A stretch of DNA of 64,000 bases from Pseudonocardia hierapolitana (GTDB lineage: Bacteria > Actinomycetota > Actinomycetes > Mycobacteriales > Pseudonocardiaceae): assembly GCF_007994075.1 (NCBI RefSeq), contig NZ_VIWU01000001.1, positions 2,480,001 through 2,544,000 of the forward strand. The letters run 5' to 3'. Position 1 is the stretch's first letter; every line of letters begins with the position of its first letter. Positions 16,406 through 24,669 of this stretch are shown piece by piece. The notes beneath the pieces were generated by a model. It saw only the letters and a program-made list of their open reading frames with translations. It did no database searches and was not told the DNA's origin. A program made the position numbers and the translations under genes.

Positions 16406-17248
16406 ATGGGTTCCACCGTCCTGGTGACCGGCGCGACCGGCAAGACCGGTCGCCGGCTCATCCCTCTGCTCCTCGACCACGGCGTCACCGTCCGCGCCGC
16501 GAGCCGCACCCCTGTCCCCGAGCGCCTCGGCGTTGAGCCGGTGCGCTTCGACTGGCTCGACGAGACCACCCACCAGGCCGTCCTCGACGGCGTGGACGCC
16601 GTCTACGCCATCAGCGATCCATCCAACTGGTCCAACCAGAGCTTCGAGGCGTTCCTCGAACGCGCGACCGGCGGCTCGCGCCGGGTCGTGCTGCTGTCGT
16701 CCTTCGGCGTGGACCGCGCCCCCGCGAACGACCCCATGCGCCGCGTCGAGCTCCTCGTCGAGCGGTCCGGCACCGTCCTGCGGCCCACCATGTTCATGCA
16801 GGACTTCTCCGAGGACCATTGGTCAAACCAGGTCACGAGCATCCGCGAGCGCGGAGAGATCACCCTGCCGAATGTCCGGGCCCGGGTGAGCTACGTCTCG
16901 ACCGCCGACATCGCGGCGATTGCCGCCGCCGCCCTGACCGAGGACGGCCACCAGGGCAAGGGGTACACCATCACCGGCCCCGAGGCGCTCACCTCCGCGC
17001 AGGTCGCCGAGCACATATCCGCGGCCGCCGGGCGGCCCGTGCACCCCGTCGAGGTCGACCGGGAAGGCATCCGCGCGGGGCTCCTCGCCTACGGCTACCC
17101 GGCCGGGTCCGTCGAGTACGTCAGCCCGGGGTACGCAGCCGGTTTCGTCGCGATGGATGTCGTCAACGACACCGTCACGAAGGTCACCGGGCGGCCGGCG
17201 ACCACCTTCGCGGAGTTCGCCAAGGACGTCGCCGACGCGTGGCGCTGA
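16406..17248 (+). CDS. NmrA-like NAD(P)-binding reductase, copy 2
   Basis: A 280-residue paralogue of the preceding gene with the same landmarks: LVTGATGKTGRRLIPLLL, VLRPTMFMQDFSE, GKGYTITGPEALTSAQVAEH and a matching end, TTFAEFAKDVADAWR. It is about 20 residues shorter, mainly by loss of a segment before the Ser-rich loop. GGAGG lies 9 bases before ATG 16406. Same operon as copy 1 (72 bases apart) and the SDR that follows 56 bases later. Confidence 0.88.
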   Translation: MGSTVLVTGATGKTGRRLIPLLLDHGVTVRAASRTPVPERLGVEPVRFDWLDETTHQAVLDGVDAVYAISDPSNWSNQSFEAFLERATGGSRRVVLLSSFGVDRAPANDPMRRVELLVERSGTVLRPTMFMQDFSEDHWSNQVTSIRERGEITLPNVRARVSYVSTADIAAIAAAALTEDGHQGKGYTITGPEALTSAQVAEHISAAAGRPVHPVEVDREGIRAGLLAYGYPAGSVEYVSPGYAAGFVAMDVVNDTVTKVTGRPATTFAEFAKDVADAWR

Positions 17249-17304
17249 CCATCCCCCGTCCCTCCACTCACCCTCTTTCCTCCACACACCGACGGAGCGC
17301 ACGC

Positions 17305-18084
17305 ATGACCATGTCCAACCAGCAGCCCGCGGCGCTCATCACCGGCGGCACCACCGGCATCGGCCACGCCACCGCCCGCGTTCTGCACGCCGAGGGGTTC
17401 GGGGTCCTCGTCACCGGCCGCAACCCCGACACGCTCGCCGAGGCGCGGCGCAGCCTGCCCGACGAGGTCGCCGTGCTGCGCGCCGACCTCCGCTCAACCG
17501 CCGACGCCAAGCAGGTCGCCGACGAGATCCAGCAGCGGTTCGGCAAGCTCGACCTCGCCTTCCTCAACGCCGGCCTCGTCCGGCTGACGCCGCTGGAGAC
17601 CCTTGACGAAGCGGTGTGGGACGAGCTGTTCGACGTCAACGTCAAAGGCCAGCTCTTCACCTTGAAGGCGATCCTCCCATTGCTCGGCCCGGGCAGCTCG
17701 GTGGTGTTCAACAGCTCGACCGTCGGTAGACGGGGCGTGCCCGGCCAGCTGGTCTACGGCGCCACCAAGGGGGCTGTGTACTCCCTGATCCGCACGCTCG
17801 CGGTCGAGCTGGCGCCCAGGGGAATCCGCGTCAACGCCGTCAGCCCCGGCCCGGTCGAGACGCCGGCGCAGACCAAGTTGGGCCAGGACATGCCCGCCGG
17901 CCGGCTCGAGACGTTCAAGCAGCAGATCAACGGCTGGATCCCCATGGCCCGGCCCGGTACTGACGAGGAGATCGCCCGCGCGGTCGTCTTCCTCGCCTCT
18001 CCGGCGGCCAGCTTCATCACCGGAGCGAACATCGATGTCGACGGCGGCCTGGCCGCGCAGATCGGTTCGCGAGCCTCGGCATAG
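17305..18084 (+). CDS. SDR-family oxidoreductase
   Basis: Classical short-chain dehydrogenase, 259 residues, with TGGTTGIGHATA (residues 13-24), NAGLVRL, the catalytic Ser in VVFNSSTVGRR and YGATK as YxxxK, and a C-terminal GANIDVDGGLAAQIG. All active-site residues are present. ATG 17305 has GGAG 9 bases upstream. Third gene of the NmrA-NmrA-SDR run facing the AraC regulator, so all three probably answer to the same signal. Confidence 0.88.
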   Translation: MTMSNQQPAALITGGTTGIGHATARVLHAEGFGVLVTGRNPDTLAEARRSLPDEVAVLRADLRSTADAKQVADEIQQRFGKLDLAFLNAGLVRLTPLETLDEAVWDELFDVNVKGQLFTLKAILPLLGPGSSVVFNSSTVGRRGVPGQLVYGATKGAVYSLIRTLAVELAPRGIRVNAVSPGPVETPAQTKLGQDMPAGRLETFKQQINGWIPMARPGTDEEIARAVVFLASPAASFITGANIDVDGGLAAQIGSRASA

Positions 18085-18251
18085 GCGGTCGCTCTCCGGC
18101 GGGGACGAACTGCGGCGCAGCCCGGCCGACGCTCGCAAGCAGACCCCCGCGCCGCCTACGGTCTCATGCGAGCCATATGCAGGGCGCACGTGCGGATCGA
18201 AAGGGGGATGGGAGAACCGGGCCGCGCAGCGGTACCGGCTCCCCGACGTCG

Positions 18252-18902
18252 ATGACCACCCGCCCCTCCCCGGATCGCTCCGGTCTGCGCGTGCGGCCGG
18301 CCACCAGCTCCGACATCGAAGCGCTCAGCCGCCTCCTCGTGCAGCTCTACGCCTTCGAGTTGCCCGGCATGCTCCGCGGCGACGCGGCGGCGCAGACCGA
18401 GATCGCGCGGCGTCTCATCACGGCTACGCCACTCGGCGGTCGATCCGTCGTCGTGCGGGACGGGGCGGTGGTGGCGACCGGGAGCCTCGCGACCCGCGCC
18501 GAGCCCCGCCCCTCGACGCCCCCGGGAGCGCTGCTCGCGCTCCCCTCGGTCATGGGCACGAGCGACGCGCTCAAGAGCTTCATCGGCGTGGTACGCGGGG
18601 TACTGACCATCGCGGCCCCGCCGGCCGCCGACGAGGCGCAGATCCACTCGGTCGTCGTCGACGACCAGGCGCGCGGTCTAGGAGCAGGCTCTCGGATCAT
18701 GCAGCACCTCGAGCGCGAGGCGGCCGCGTCGGGCAAGCGTCGCGTCGTCCTGCAGGTCGTGGCGTCCAATACGGGAGCCCGCGCGTTCTACGGCGCGCTC
18801 GGCTACGAGGAGGCCGGGCCGGCGCACGGACGCCTCCGCAGCGCGGTCGCCTTCCCCTCGGTGCTGATGCACAAGGACATCGAGCCCCGAACGAACATCT
18901 GA
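18252..18902 (+). CDS. GNAT-family N-acetyltransferase
   Basis: A 216-residue acetyltransferase. The acetyl-CoA loop is ARGLGAGSRIMQHLE (motif A, R/QxxGxG/A) after strand IHSVVVDDQ, followed by VLQVVASNTGARAFYGALGY (motif B). The start is uncertain: ATG 18252 lacks a strong ribosome binding site. Substrate unknown. Same strand as the SDR but 167 bases away. Confidence 0.82.
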   Translation: MTTRPSPDRSGLRVRPATSSDIEALSRLLVQLYAFELPGMLRGDAAAQTEIARRLITATPLGGRSVVVRDGAVVATGSLATRAEPRPSTPPGALLALPSVMGTSDALKSFIGVVRGVLTIAAPPAADEAQIHSVVVDDQARGLGAGSRIMQHLEREAAASGKRRVVLQVVASNTGARAFYGALGYEEAGPAHGRLRSAVAFPSVLMHKDIEPRTNI

Positions 18903-19155
18903 ACCTGTCCCGTCGGAAAGGGCCCCTGACCTGCGGTTCAGCCGACGCCTGCGTGCTCTCTGTCCGAATGTCGGCGCCTGTTCGGCGCGGGCCACTCGTC
19001 GGACCAACTCGTCGCCCTTCCAACGCTGGGTCCAGCACCCGCCGCACCCAACTGATCTCTGAGCGGTGCCGGGTACGGGCGGAGCCCACCGGTTGGAAGC
19101 GAACGGTGTGCCAAGATCGGCTGTGCATGTCGCCCCCGAGGAATCTGCCGACTCC

Positions 19156-19869
19156 ATGGAACGACCCGCAGCCAACGACTACGACAACTTCGCCGAGGCA
19201 TACACAGCCGAGACCGAAGACAATCTCGTGAACGGCTACTACGAGCGGCCCGCAATCCTGGACCTGGCTGGTGATGTCCGGGGTCGGCGAGTTCTCGACG
19301 CCGGCTGTGGGTCAGGCCCCCTGTTCGCGTCTCTGAGAGACCGGGGCGCGGCCGTGACAGGTATCGACTCCAGCTCCAAGATGCTCGATCTGGCCAGGCG
19401 CCGACTCGGCGACGACGCAGCCCTGCAGCTCGCTGACCTGCGCGACCCACTGCCGTTTCCCGATGCGGCCTTCGACGACGTGATCGCGTCGCTGGTCCTG
19501 CACTACCTCGAGGACTGGTCCGCCCCGCTGGCTGAACTGCGGCGTGTCTTGACCTCCGGCGGCAGGCTCATCGCGGCCGTTGATCATCCGTTCCAGAGCC
19601 AGATGCAGGCCCCACCTGGTGCTGACTACTTCGCACTCCGGCCTTGGTCGTTCGAGTGGACCCTTGGCGGCCGAACGGTTCCGATGACATTTTGGCATCG
19701 GCCGCTCCACGCCATGACCGACGCTTTCACCGCGGCCGGCTTCCGGATCGCAGTCATCAGCGAGCCGCCCCTGGCGCCCGGCGCTCGTGAGGCGTTCCCT
19801 GACCACCTCGCAGACATGCCGTCGGGCGCCTTCCTGGGCTTCCTGTTCTTCGTGCTGGAAGCCGTCTAG
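19156..19869 (+). CDS. Class I SAM-dependent methyltransferase
   Basis: A 237-residue methyltransferase: VLDAGCGSGPLFASLR (motif I), VTGIDSSSKMLDLARRR, LQLADLRDPLPFPDAAFDDV, then VLTSGGRLIAAVDHP. These match Methyltransf_11-type small-molecule methyltransferases. ATG 19156 is chosen because the family start MERPAANDYDNFAEAY begins there. The stop is 33 bases before an integrase-derived repeat. The 250 bases before the gene show nothing else I can support. Confidence 0.85.
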   Translation: MERPAANDYDNFAEAYTAETEDNLVNGYYERPAILDLAGDVRGRRVLDAGCGSGPLFASLRDRGAAVTGIDSSSKMLDLARRRLGDDAALQLADLRDPLPFPDAAFDDVIASLVLHYLEDWSAPLAELRRVLTSGGRLIAAVDHPFQSQMQAPPGADYFALRPWSFEWTLGGRTVPMTFWHRPLHAMTDAFTAAGFRIAVISEPPLAPGAREAFPDHLADMPSGAFLGFLFFVLEAV

Positions 19870-19901
19870 GCATCAGGCGCGGACTTGGAGCGCCGGGCCG
19901 C

Positions 19902-19976
19902 GATCGTTCGGCAACGGGCCGGACGGGCGGCTGTCGGTGGTGTGCGGGGTGGGGAGCTGTCGGAGAGCACCTACTG
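19902..19976 (+). pseudogene. Fragment of a tyrosine-recombinase gene (copy of 24183-24257)
   Basis: This 75-base stretch repeats 24183-24257 in the same orientation, with 38 identical bases at 19939-19976 matching 24220-24257. In the downstream copy the sequence encodes the FGNGPGGRLFGGVRGGELSEST part of an integrase. Here it is an isolated scrap with no ORF on either side. Confidence 0.6.
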
Positions 19977-20098
19977 TGAGGTGCTGGGGCGGATCGGCGG
20001 CGGCTGCCCGACCAGGGACAGCGATGCGCAAACGCAGCCGGAGGCCCGATCTTGTTCACCGTTCGCAGTGGACTTCTTCGCGTACCCGCTCAGATCGG

Positions 20099-20680
20099 TC
20101 AACGGCGCACCCGATAGCGCAGGTGAAGCACCCGGTTGCCCTGAATCACCACGTCAGGATCCTCCAACAGGTGCTGCGCGTGGACCGACCCGAAGTAGCG
20201 CTTGCCGGACCCGAACACGACGGGTACGACGTCCATGCGCACCTCGTCGATCAGGCCCGCGGCAAGCACCTGGCCACCGACGTCGCCAGCGGCGACCTCG
20301 ACCATGCGGTCACCCGCTAGCTCCTGCGCCTTGGCCATGGCTGCCTCGACGCCGTCGACGAAGTGAAACGGCGTCTCGGGGTCCCAGCCCTCGGGCTCCG
20401 GCCGGTGCGTCACGACGACCACGTGGTCGACCCCGCCCGGAGGCTTCCCGTCCCAGCCGTCCGTCATGTCGAAGACGTGGCGCCCGGCGATTGTCGCCCC
20501 GATCTGGTCCCAGTACGGGCGGGTGTAGTCGTAGGACATCTGCGACACCTTCAATACGCCGCTCTCGTCCAACGGGACGTCACCGCTGGTCAACCAGTCG
20601 AACAGCGGTCCGGGCTGGTCATTCTCGTCCGCGATGAAGCCGTCCACCGACACCGAGGCGTACATGACCACTTTGCCCAC
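20099..20680 (-). CDS. Dihydrofolate-reductase-family protein (RibD C-terminal-like)
   Basis: A 193-residue protein of the bacterial RibD-C/DHFR-like family. Seen: VVMYASVSVDGFIADEND at the N-terminus, GRHVFDMTDGWDGKPPGG, VVVVTHRPEPEGW, and VAAGDVGGQVLAAGLIDEVRMD. These soluble NADPH-binding reductases are common in actinomycetes and rarely have a known substrate. GTG 20680 has GAGGAG 6 bases upstream. It is 65 bases downstream of the AraC gene on the same strand and may be its target. Confidence 0.85.
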   Translation of the reverse strand: MGKVVMYASVSVDGFIADENDQPGPLFDWLTSGDVPLDESGVLKVSQMSYDYTRPYWDQIGATIAGRHVFDMTDGWDGKPPGGVDHVVVVTHRPEPEGWDPETPFHFVDGVEAAMAKAQELAGDRMVEVAAGDVGGQVLAAGLIDEVRMDVVPVVFGSGKRYFGSVHAQHLLEDPDVVIQGNRVLHLRYRVRR

Positions 20681-20745
20681 GAGGCTCTCCTCTGCTTTGG
20701 GGTGCCCCAAATTAGCGGGTCGTGAGCTGTCGCTCTTGTAAGAAA

Positions 20746-21585
20746 TCAATCGGCCGGCAGCGGCCAGCCGTCCAGCACGTGGCCGGGATGTTCGCGCAGG
20801 AACCGCCGCCGGACTTCGACGTACCGGGTCGGCGTGAGCCCGGTGAACGCCCGGAACTCGTGGCCGAAGTGGGCCTGGTCGAAGTAGCCCGCGCCGCCGG
20901 CGAGGTCGCCCCAGTCGATCGGTCCGGCGGGGTTGATCGCGAACACGGTGGCGGTGAAGCGGTAGGTGCGGGCCAGCCGCTTCGGCGTGACGCCGATGAG
21001 CTCCTTGAACCGCTGTGCCAGATGAGTGCTGCTGACACCGGCTGCCACGCTCAGGTCGCCGATCGCCACCGCCCCGCTGGTCGCCGCGAGGACGCTGCTC
21101 GTATGGCGGACCAGCCCCAGGCCGGCGGTCTCGCACAGCCGTCGCATCAGCTCCTCCTCGAGCAGCGTCAGCATCTCGTGCGGTCCGTCCGCCGTGGCCA
21201 GCCGGTCTCGCAGCTCAGCAATGGCAACCCGGCCCCAAACCTGCTCTACCGTCACCGGCCGGTCACACAGCTCGGCCGCGGGCATCGGCAGGAACGGCGC
21301 CAGCCCCCACGGCTTGAGGTGCAGGCCGACGGACCGGGTCCGGAGTGGGTAGCCGAACTCCAACGCGCGGGTGGGCGTGGTGACCACGCAGCCGTCGGCG
21401 TACTCGGCCGTCTCGATGTCGGTGCCGGCGCGGATGCGGAACGGCGCCCCGAGGTTGACGATGAGCAACGCCGACGGCCCCGGCGGCAGCGTCAGCCGGG
21501 CGTACGGCGGCGCACCCTCCAGGTAGTAGAGGTCGTCGATCAGCTCGTCCAGCGGCGGTCGCGGCACTCTGGACACGTACTCCAC
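20746..21585 (-). CDS. AraC-family regulator
   Basis: A 279-residue AraC regulator. The N-terminal 150 residues (LDELIDDLYYLEGAPPYARL, ALEFGYPLRTRSVGLHLKP) form a sensor domain; the C-terminal HTH pair is VAIGDLSVAAGVSSTHLAQR and GDLAGGAGYFDQAHFGHEFR, ending FTGLTPTRYVEVRR. GTG 21585 is chosen because the in-frame sequence further upstream is a fragment of a Tn3-type transposase fused by read-through, not part of this protein. Likely controls the DHFR-family gene downstream. Confidence 0.8.
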   Translation of the reverse strand: MEYVSRVPRPPLDELIDDLYYLEGAPPYARLTLPPGPSALLIVNLGAPFRIRAGTDIETAEYADGCVVTTPTRALEFGYPLRTRSVGLHLKPWGLAPFLPMPAAELCDRPVTVEQVWGRVAIAELRDRLATADGPHEMLTLLEEELMRRLCETAGLGLVRHTSSVLAATSGAVAIGDLSVAAGVSSTHLAQRFKELIGVTPKRLARTYRFTATVFAINPAGPIDWGDLAGGAGYFDQAHFGHEFRAFTGLTPTRYVEVRRRFLREHPGHVLDGWPLPAD

Positions 21586-21683
21586 GCCCACAGCATCGCC
21601 GACGCCCCCGCCGGCATCGCGCGCCGGGATGGTCCAGCCGCGCTGCCGCCAGCATCGAGCCGGCGCCGATCCCGGACCCGCGT

Positions 21684-21894
21684 CCAAACCCAGCCCGTGG
21701 CGAACGTGATCGACAACCAGCTCCGGGATTTCCTCGTCCCGTGGAAACCGGCCCATCCGCTGGAAGCACTTCAGCGCCAGCACCAGCCCCAGCAACGATT
21801 CGTCTGAGCTCGTGACCTCGCCGGCCCAGGTGATCTCCTCGGACGCAGGCGTGTAAAACACCTGCAGCTCACGCGCCGATATCAACCGCGGGAA
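21684..21894 (-). pseudogene. Tn3-family transposase N-terminal fragment (DUF4158-like)
   Basis: In the frame leading into the AraC gene, residues such as LQVFYTPASEEITWA, LALKCFQRMGRFPRDEEI and PELVVDHVRHGLGLD match the DUF4158 N-terminal domain of Tn3-type transposases. Only about 70 codons remain, with no catalytic DDE part and no initiation context. A relic of a transposon. Confidence 0.6.
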
Positions 21895-21939
21895 CCGGGG
21901 TGCGGCGAGCGCACCGCCGATCTGGACGCCGCCGACGCT

Positions 21940-22180
21940 GCCGAGCCCGGCCGCCTGCACCCCGACGACGTGGCGCTGCTCGACGCGCTGCTCTACCTGC
22001 GGCTCAACCTCGCCGACGCGCCACAGCCGCTGCTGCGCGCCCTGTTCGAGGCCACCCGGCTCCCGATCAACCTGCACGAGGACAGCGACGACGTGACCAT
22101 CACAGTCACACTGCCCGCCGAGGAGCTACCCACCATCGCCGAGACCGCGCGCAACCTGCCTGCGCAGCGCTCGGGGCCAC
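21940..22180 (+). pseudogene. Probable mobile-element protein fragment
   Basis: A frame reading RLHPDDVALLDALLYLRLNL, then APQPLLRALFEATRLPINLH and ITVTLPAEELPTI has protein-like composition and resembles the C-terminal end of an actinobacterial recombinase, but it has no plausible start and lies antisense to the transposase scrap. I assign it only as debris; the family match is from memory and weak. Confidence 0.3.
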
Positions 22181-22393
22181 ACGCTGACCAGCACGAAACC
22201 GCGTCGTCCCTGTTTGTAGATGCTGTACGTGCCCCCGGTCGGCGCCTTGACCTCATAGAGGCGGATTCGGCAGCAGAGCAGTGACGGCGGACGACCGACA
22301 TCAGGCGAACCAGTGTTCCCGCTGCGCGAGCAGCTCCGGGAACTCGGGGTGGTGGTGTCGAGCGCCTCGTGCAGGGAGTCGGCGGGTGACCGG

Positions 22394-22705
22394 TCAGACG
22401 ACGGAGCCGGCCGGCCCCGCCAGCAGCGTGACGCCTGCCGTCGCGAAGTTGGCCAGGTCGGCCCGGGTCGCCCGGCCCTCCGGTCCCGCCGTGCCCGCGC
22501 CGTAGGCCGCCTCGGATTCGTACTCCATCACCGCCACCAGGTAGTACGGGGGCAACGTGCCGTCCGGGCCCGGTCCCGGTCTCGTCACCGTGTAGCGCTG
22601 CAGGCCGGGGATCGTGGCGGCGAGCGGCGCGTGGACCCCGTCGTAGTGTTCGTCGAACCGGGCGGGATCCTCGGGGTGGTTGTAGAGCACGGTGACCTGG
22701 AACAC
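22394..22705 (-). CDS. EthD-family protein
   Basis: A 103-residue ferredoxin-like-fold protein of the EthD group: VTVLYNHPEDPARFDEHYDG at the start, HAPLAATIPGLQRYTVTRP, and a final LANFATAGVTLLAGPAG. EthD-type proteins are small dimers tied to oxidation of ethers or polyketides, but most have no proven reaction. AGGAGG lies 6 bases before GTG 22705. It survives intact in a zone otherwise full of broken genes. Confidence 0.85.
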   Translation of the reverse strand: MFQVTVLYNHPEDPARFDEHYDGVHAPLAATIPGLQRYTVTRPGPGPDGTLPPYYLVAVMEYESEAAYGAGTAGPEGRATRADLANFATAGVTLLAGPAGSVV

Positions 22706-22849
22706 GAGACCTCCTCGCCGCGGGGACAGGAGCCATTTTTAGCGGATCGATGACGCCCCGGGACAGGCGCTCCCATGGTGTGGGACCGAAGGCAGGAGTG
22801 TGGGATGCCCCTTCTCGGGCGGGAACCCGGGCTGAAGGAGCCGCCTTGC

Positions 22850-23507
22850 GGATCGGGTCGAGCAGGCCCGTGTACGTCGCCGGGTTGCTCCGGCGCGAGC
22901 CGCGGATCGCGCCCTGGTCGACCACCACCACACCGTCCCGGCCCGCCACCGAGCCGTGGATCAGCGAGCTCTTGCCCGACCCCGCCACGCCGGTGACCAC
23001 CACCAGCACCCCGAGCGGGATGTCCACGTCGACCGCACGCAGGTTGTGCGTGCTGGCGCCGCGCACCTCCATGGCCCCCGACGGGGTGCGCACGGACGGC
23101 TTCAGCGAGGCCCGGTCGTCCAGGTGCCGCCCGGTGATCGTGCCGCTCGCCCGCAGCCCGTCGACGGTGCCCTCGAAGACCACCTCGCCACCGGCCGAGC
23201 CCGCGCCGGCACCGACGTCAACGACGTGGTCGGCGATCGCTATCGCCTCCGGCTTGTGCTCGACGACGAGCACGGTGTTGCCCTTGTCCCGCAGCTGCAG
23301 CAGCAACTCGTCCATGCGCTGGATATCGTGCGGGTGCAGCCCGATCGTGGGCTCGTCGAAGACGTACGTGACGTCGGTGAGCGCCGAGCCGATGTGGCGG
23401 ATCATCTTGACGCGCTGCGCCTCGCCCCCAGACAGCGTGCCCGACGGCCGGTCGAGCGAGAGGTAGCCCTGCCCGATGTTGGCTGGCCGGACGAGCAGCT
23501 CACCCGC
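22850..23507 (-). pseudogene. UvrA-like ABC ATPase fragment
   Basis: The central part of a UvrA-like protein: LSLDRPSGTLSGGEAQRVKM (signature), YVFDEPTIGLHPHDIQRM (Walker B), VVVVTGVAGSGKSSLIHGS (second Walker A) and GSRRSNPATYTGLLDPIRK. The first ABC half is absent before about residue GELLVRPANIGQG, and after DPIRK the frame turns into unrelated sequence, so zinc-finger and second signature regions are lost. Full-length relatives are UvrA paralogues, some linked to drug resistance. No start or ribosome site fits. Confidence 0.7.
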
Positions 23508-23849
23508 GCCATCCGCCGCGAGCACCACGCCGCGATCAACGCCAGGAGTGGATCGACGCCCGTCGCGGCGAGATCCGTTCCGCCCTCGCGGCGCTGCTGG
23601 CACAGACCACGCGGGTGTTCACCGCGATTGCGCCGGCCTCACCTGAACCGGGCGCAACGCTTGACGACGCATGCGACGATTCGCTCGTCGAGGCGCGCGG
23701 TTGGCTCGACGAACTCGCCGCCGACTACCGCGATGACGCGCTCACCCCGGTAACGCTCGCGGTCGCCGGTCTCACAATAGGAGAACTGCGCGGACTCTCA
23801 TTCGTGCAAGCGCTGGACCCGCAACAGCCATTCTGGAGCGTGTTACGCG

Positions 23850-24435
23850 AGATCGACCGTCTCCGGGCGAGGCTCGCGCGCTGCTCGATGCCGTCGCCGA
23901 GCAGAAGCCGAGCGGCTCGCGACTGGTCGCGTTCTTCGGCGCCATGTACTACGCGGCACTCCGGCCGGCGGAGGCAGCGACGCTGCGAAAGTCCAACCTC
24001 GCCTTGCCCGCGGAGGGTTGGGGAGAGTTGGTGCTGGAGTCGTCGACGCCGACTGCCGGCGCCTCGTGGACCGACAGCGGACGGCGGCGCGAGGAGCGCC
24101 AGTTGAAGCACCGTGCTCGCGGTGAGACGCGCGTGGTCCCGTCGCGACCGGCTCTCACGGGCCTGCTGCATGCACACCTGGAATCGTTCGGCAACGGACC
24201 GGGCGGGCGACTGTTCGGCGGTGTGCGGGGTGGGGAGCTGTCGGAGAGCACCTACTGCCGCACCTGGCGCCGCGCTCGGGCCGTCGCGCTCAACCCAGTC
24301 GACGTCGCGTCCCCGCTCGCTCGCCGACCCTACGACCTGTGCCACGCCGCGGTGTCGACCTGGCTCAACGCGGGCGTACCGCCGACGCAGGTCGCCGCCC
24401 GCCGCCGGATCGCCGCCGCCCTCGGCGAGGGATGA
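23850..24435 (+). pseudogene. Tyrosine recombinase (integrase) remnant
   Basis: Catalytic-domain remains of a phage/ICE-type integrase: EARALLDAVAEQKPSGSRLV, then FFGAMYYAALRPAEAATLRK (box I Arg), LKHRARGETRVVPSRP, and PYDLCHAAVSTWLNAGVPPT. In active relatives the last motif reads DLRHA; here the Arg is Cys, and after PPTQVA the frame breaks so the tail with the Tyr nucleophile is missing. The N-terminal DNA-binding domain is also gone. A separate protein-like frame at 23615-23850 (DELAADYRDDALTPVTLAVA) is unassigned. It lies 130 bases from a tRNA 3' end, a usual integrase position. Confidence 0.75.
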
Positions 24436-24564
24436 ACTTTGGCACGCCCGTGGCACAGCCGATCGGTGTGGGCCGGTGCCGGCCGAACAGCACCGGACAC
24501 GGCACGATCAGTAGGCGACGACGATTTGCCTGCTCAACGGCGGGTTCTGCGGCTCGTGGCGGGG

Positions 24565-24638
24565 TGCCCCCGGTGGGATTCGAACCCACACTGTGACCCT
24601 TTTAAGGGGCCTGCCTCTGCCGGTTGGGCCACGGGGGC
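24565..24638 (-). tRNA. tRNA with UAA anticodon (Leu?), class I shape
   Basis: On the minus strand a 74-base cloverleaf folds: acceptor GCCCCCG/CGGGGGC (7 perfect pairs), D arm GCCC/AGGC, anticodon stem GGCCC/GGGTC, loop CTTAAAA, variable loop ACAGT, T arm GTGGG/CCCAC with loop TTCGAAT, discriminator A. No CCA is encoded. The anticodon reads UAA, that is Leu UUA, but the 5-base variable loop is class I, whereas bacterial tRNA-Leu is class II with a long arm. The identity is therefore uncertain. Confidence 0.8.
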
Positions 24639-24669
24639 GCGCGCCAAGCCTACGGACCGAGGCGGCTGC

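Noticed and set aside
18903..19155. Small RNA or regulator between the GNAT and methyltransferase genes
   Set aside because: No clear hairpin terminator, conserved motif or ORF with a start site.
20746..22077. A 443-residue AraC protein with a long N-terminal domain
   Set aside because: The extra N-terminus is a read-through of a Tn3-type transposase fragment; the AraC protein begins near 21585.
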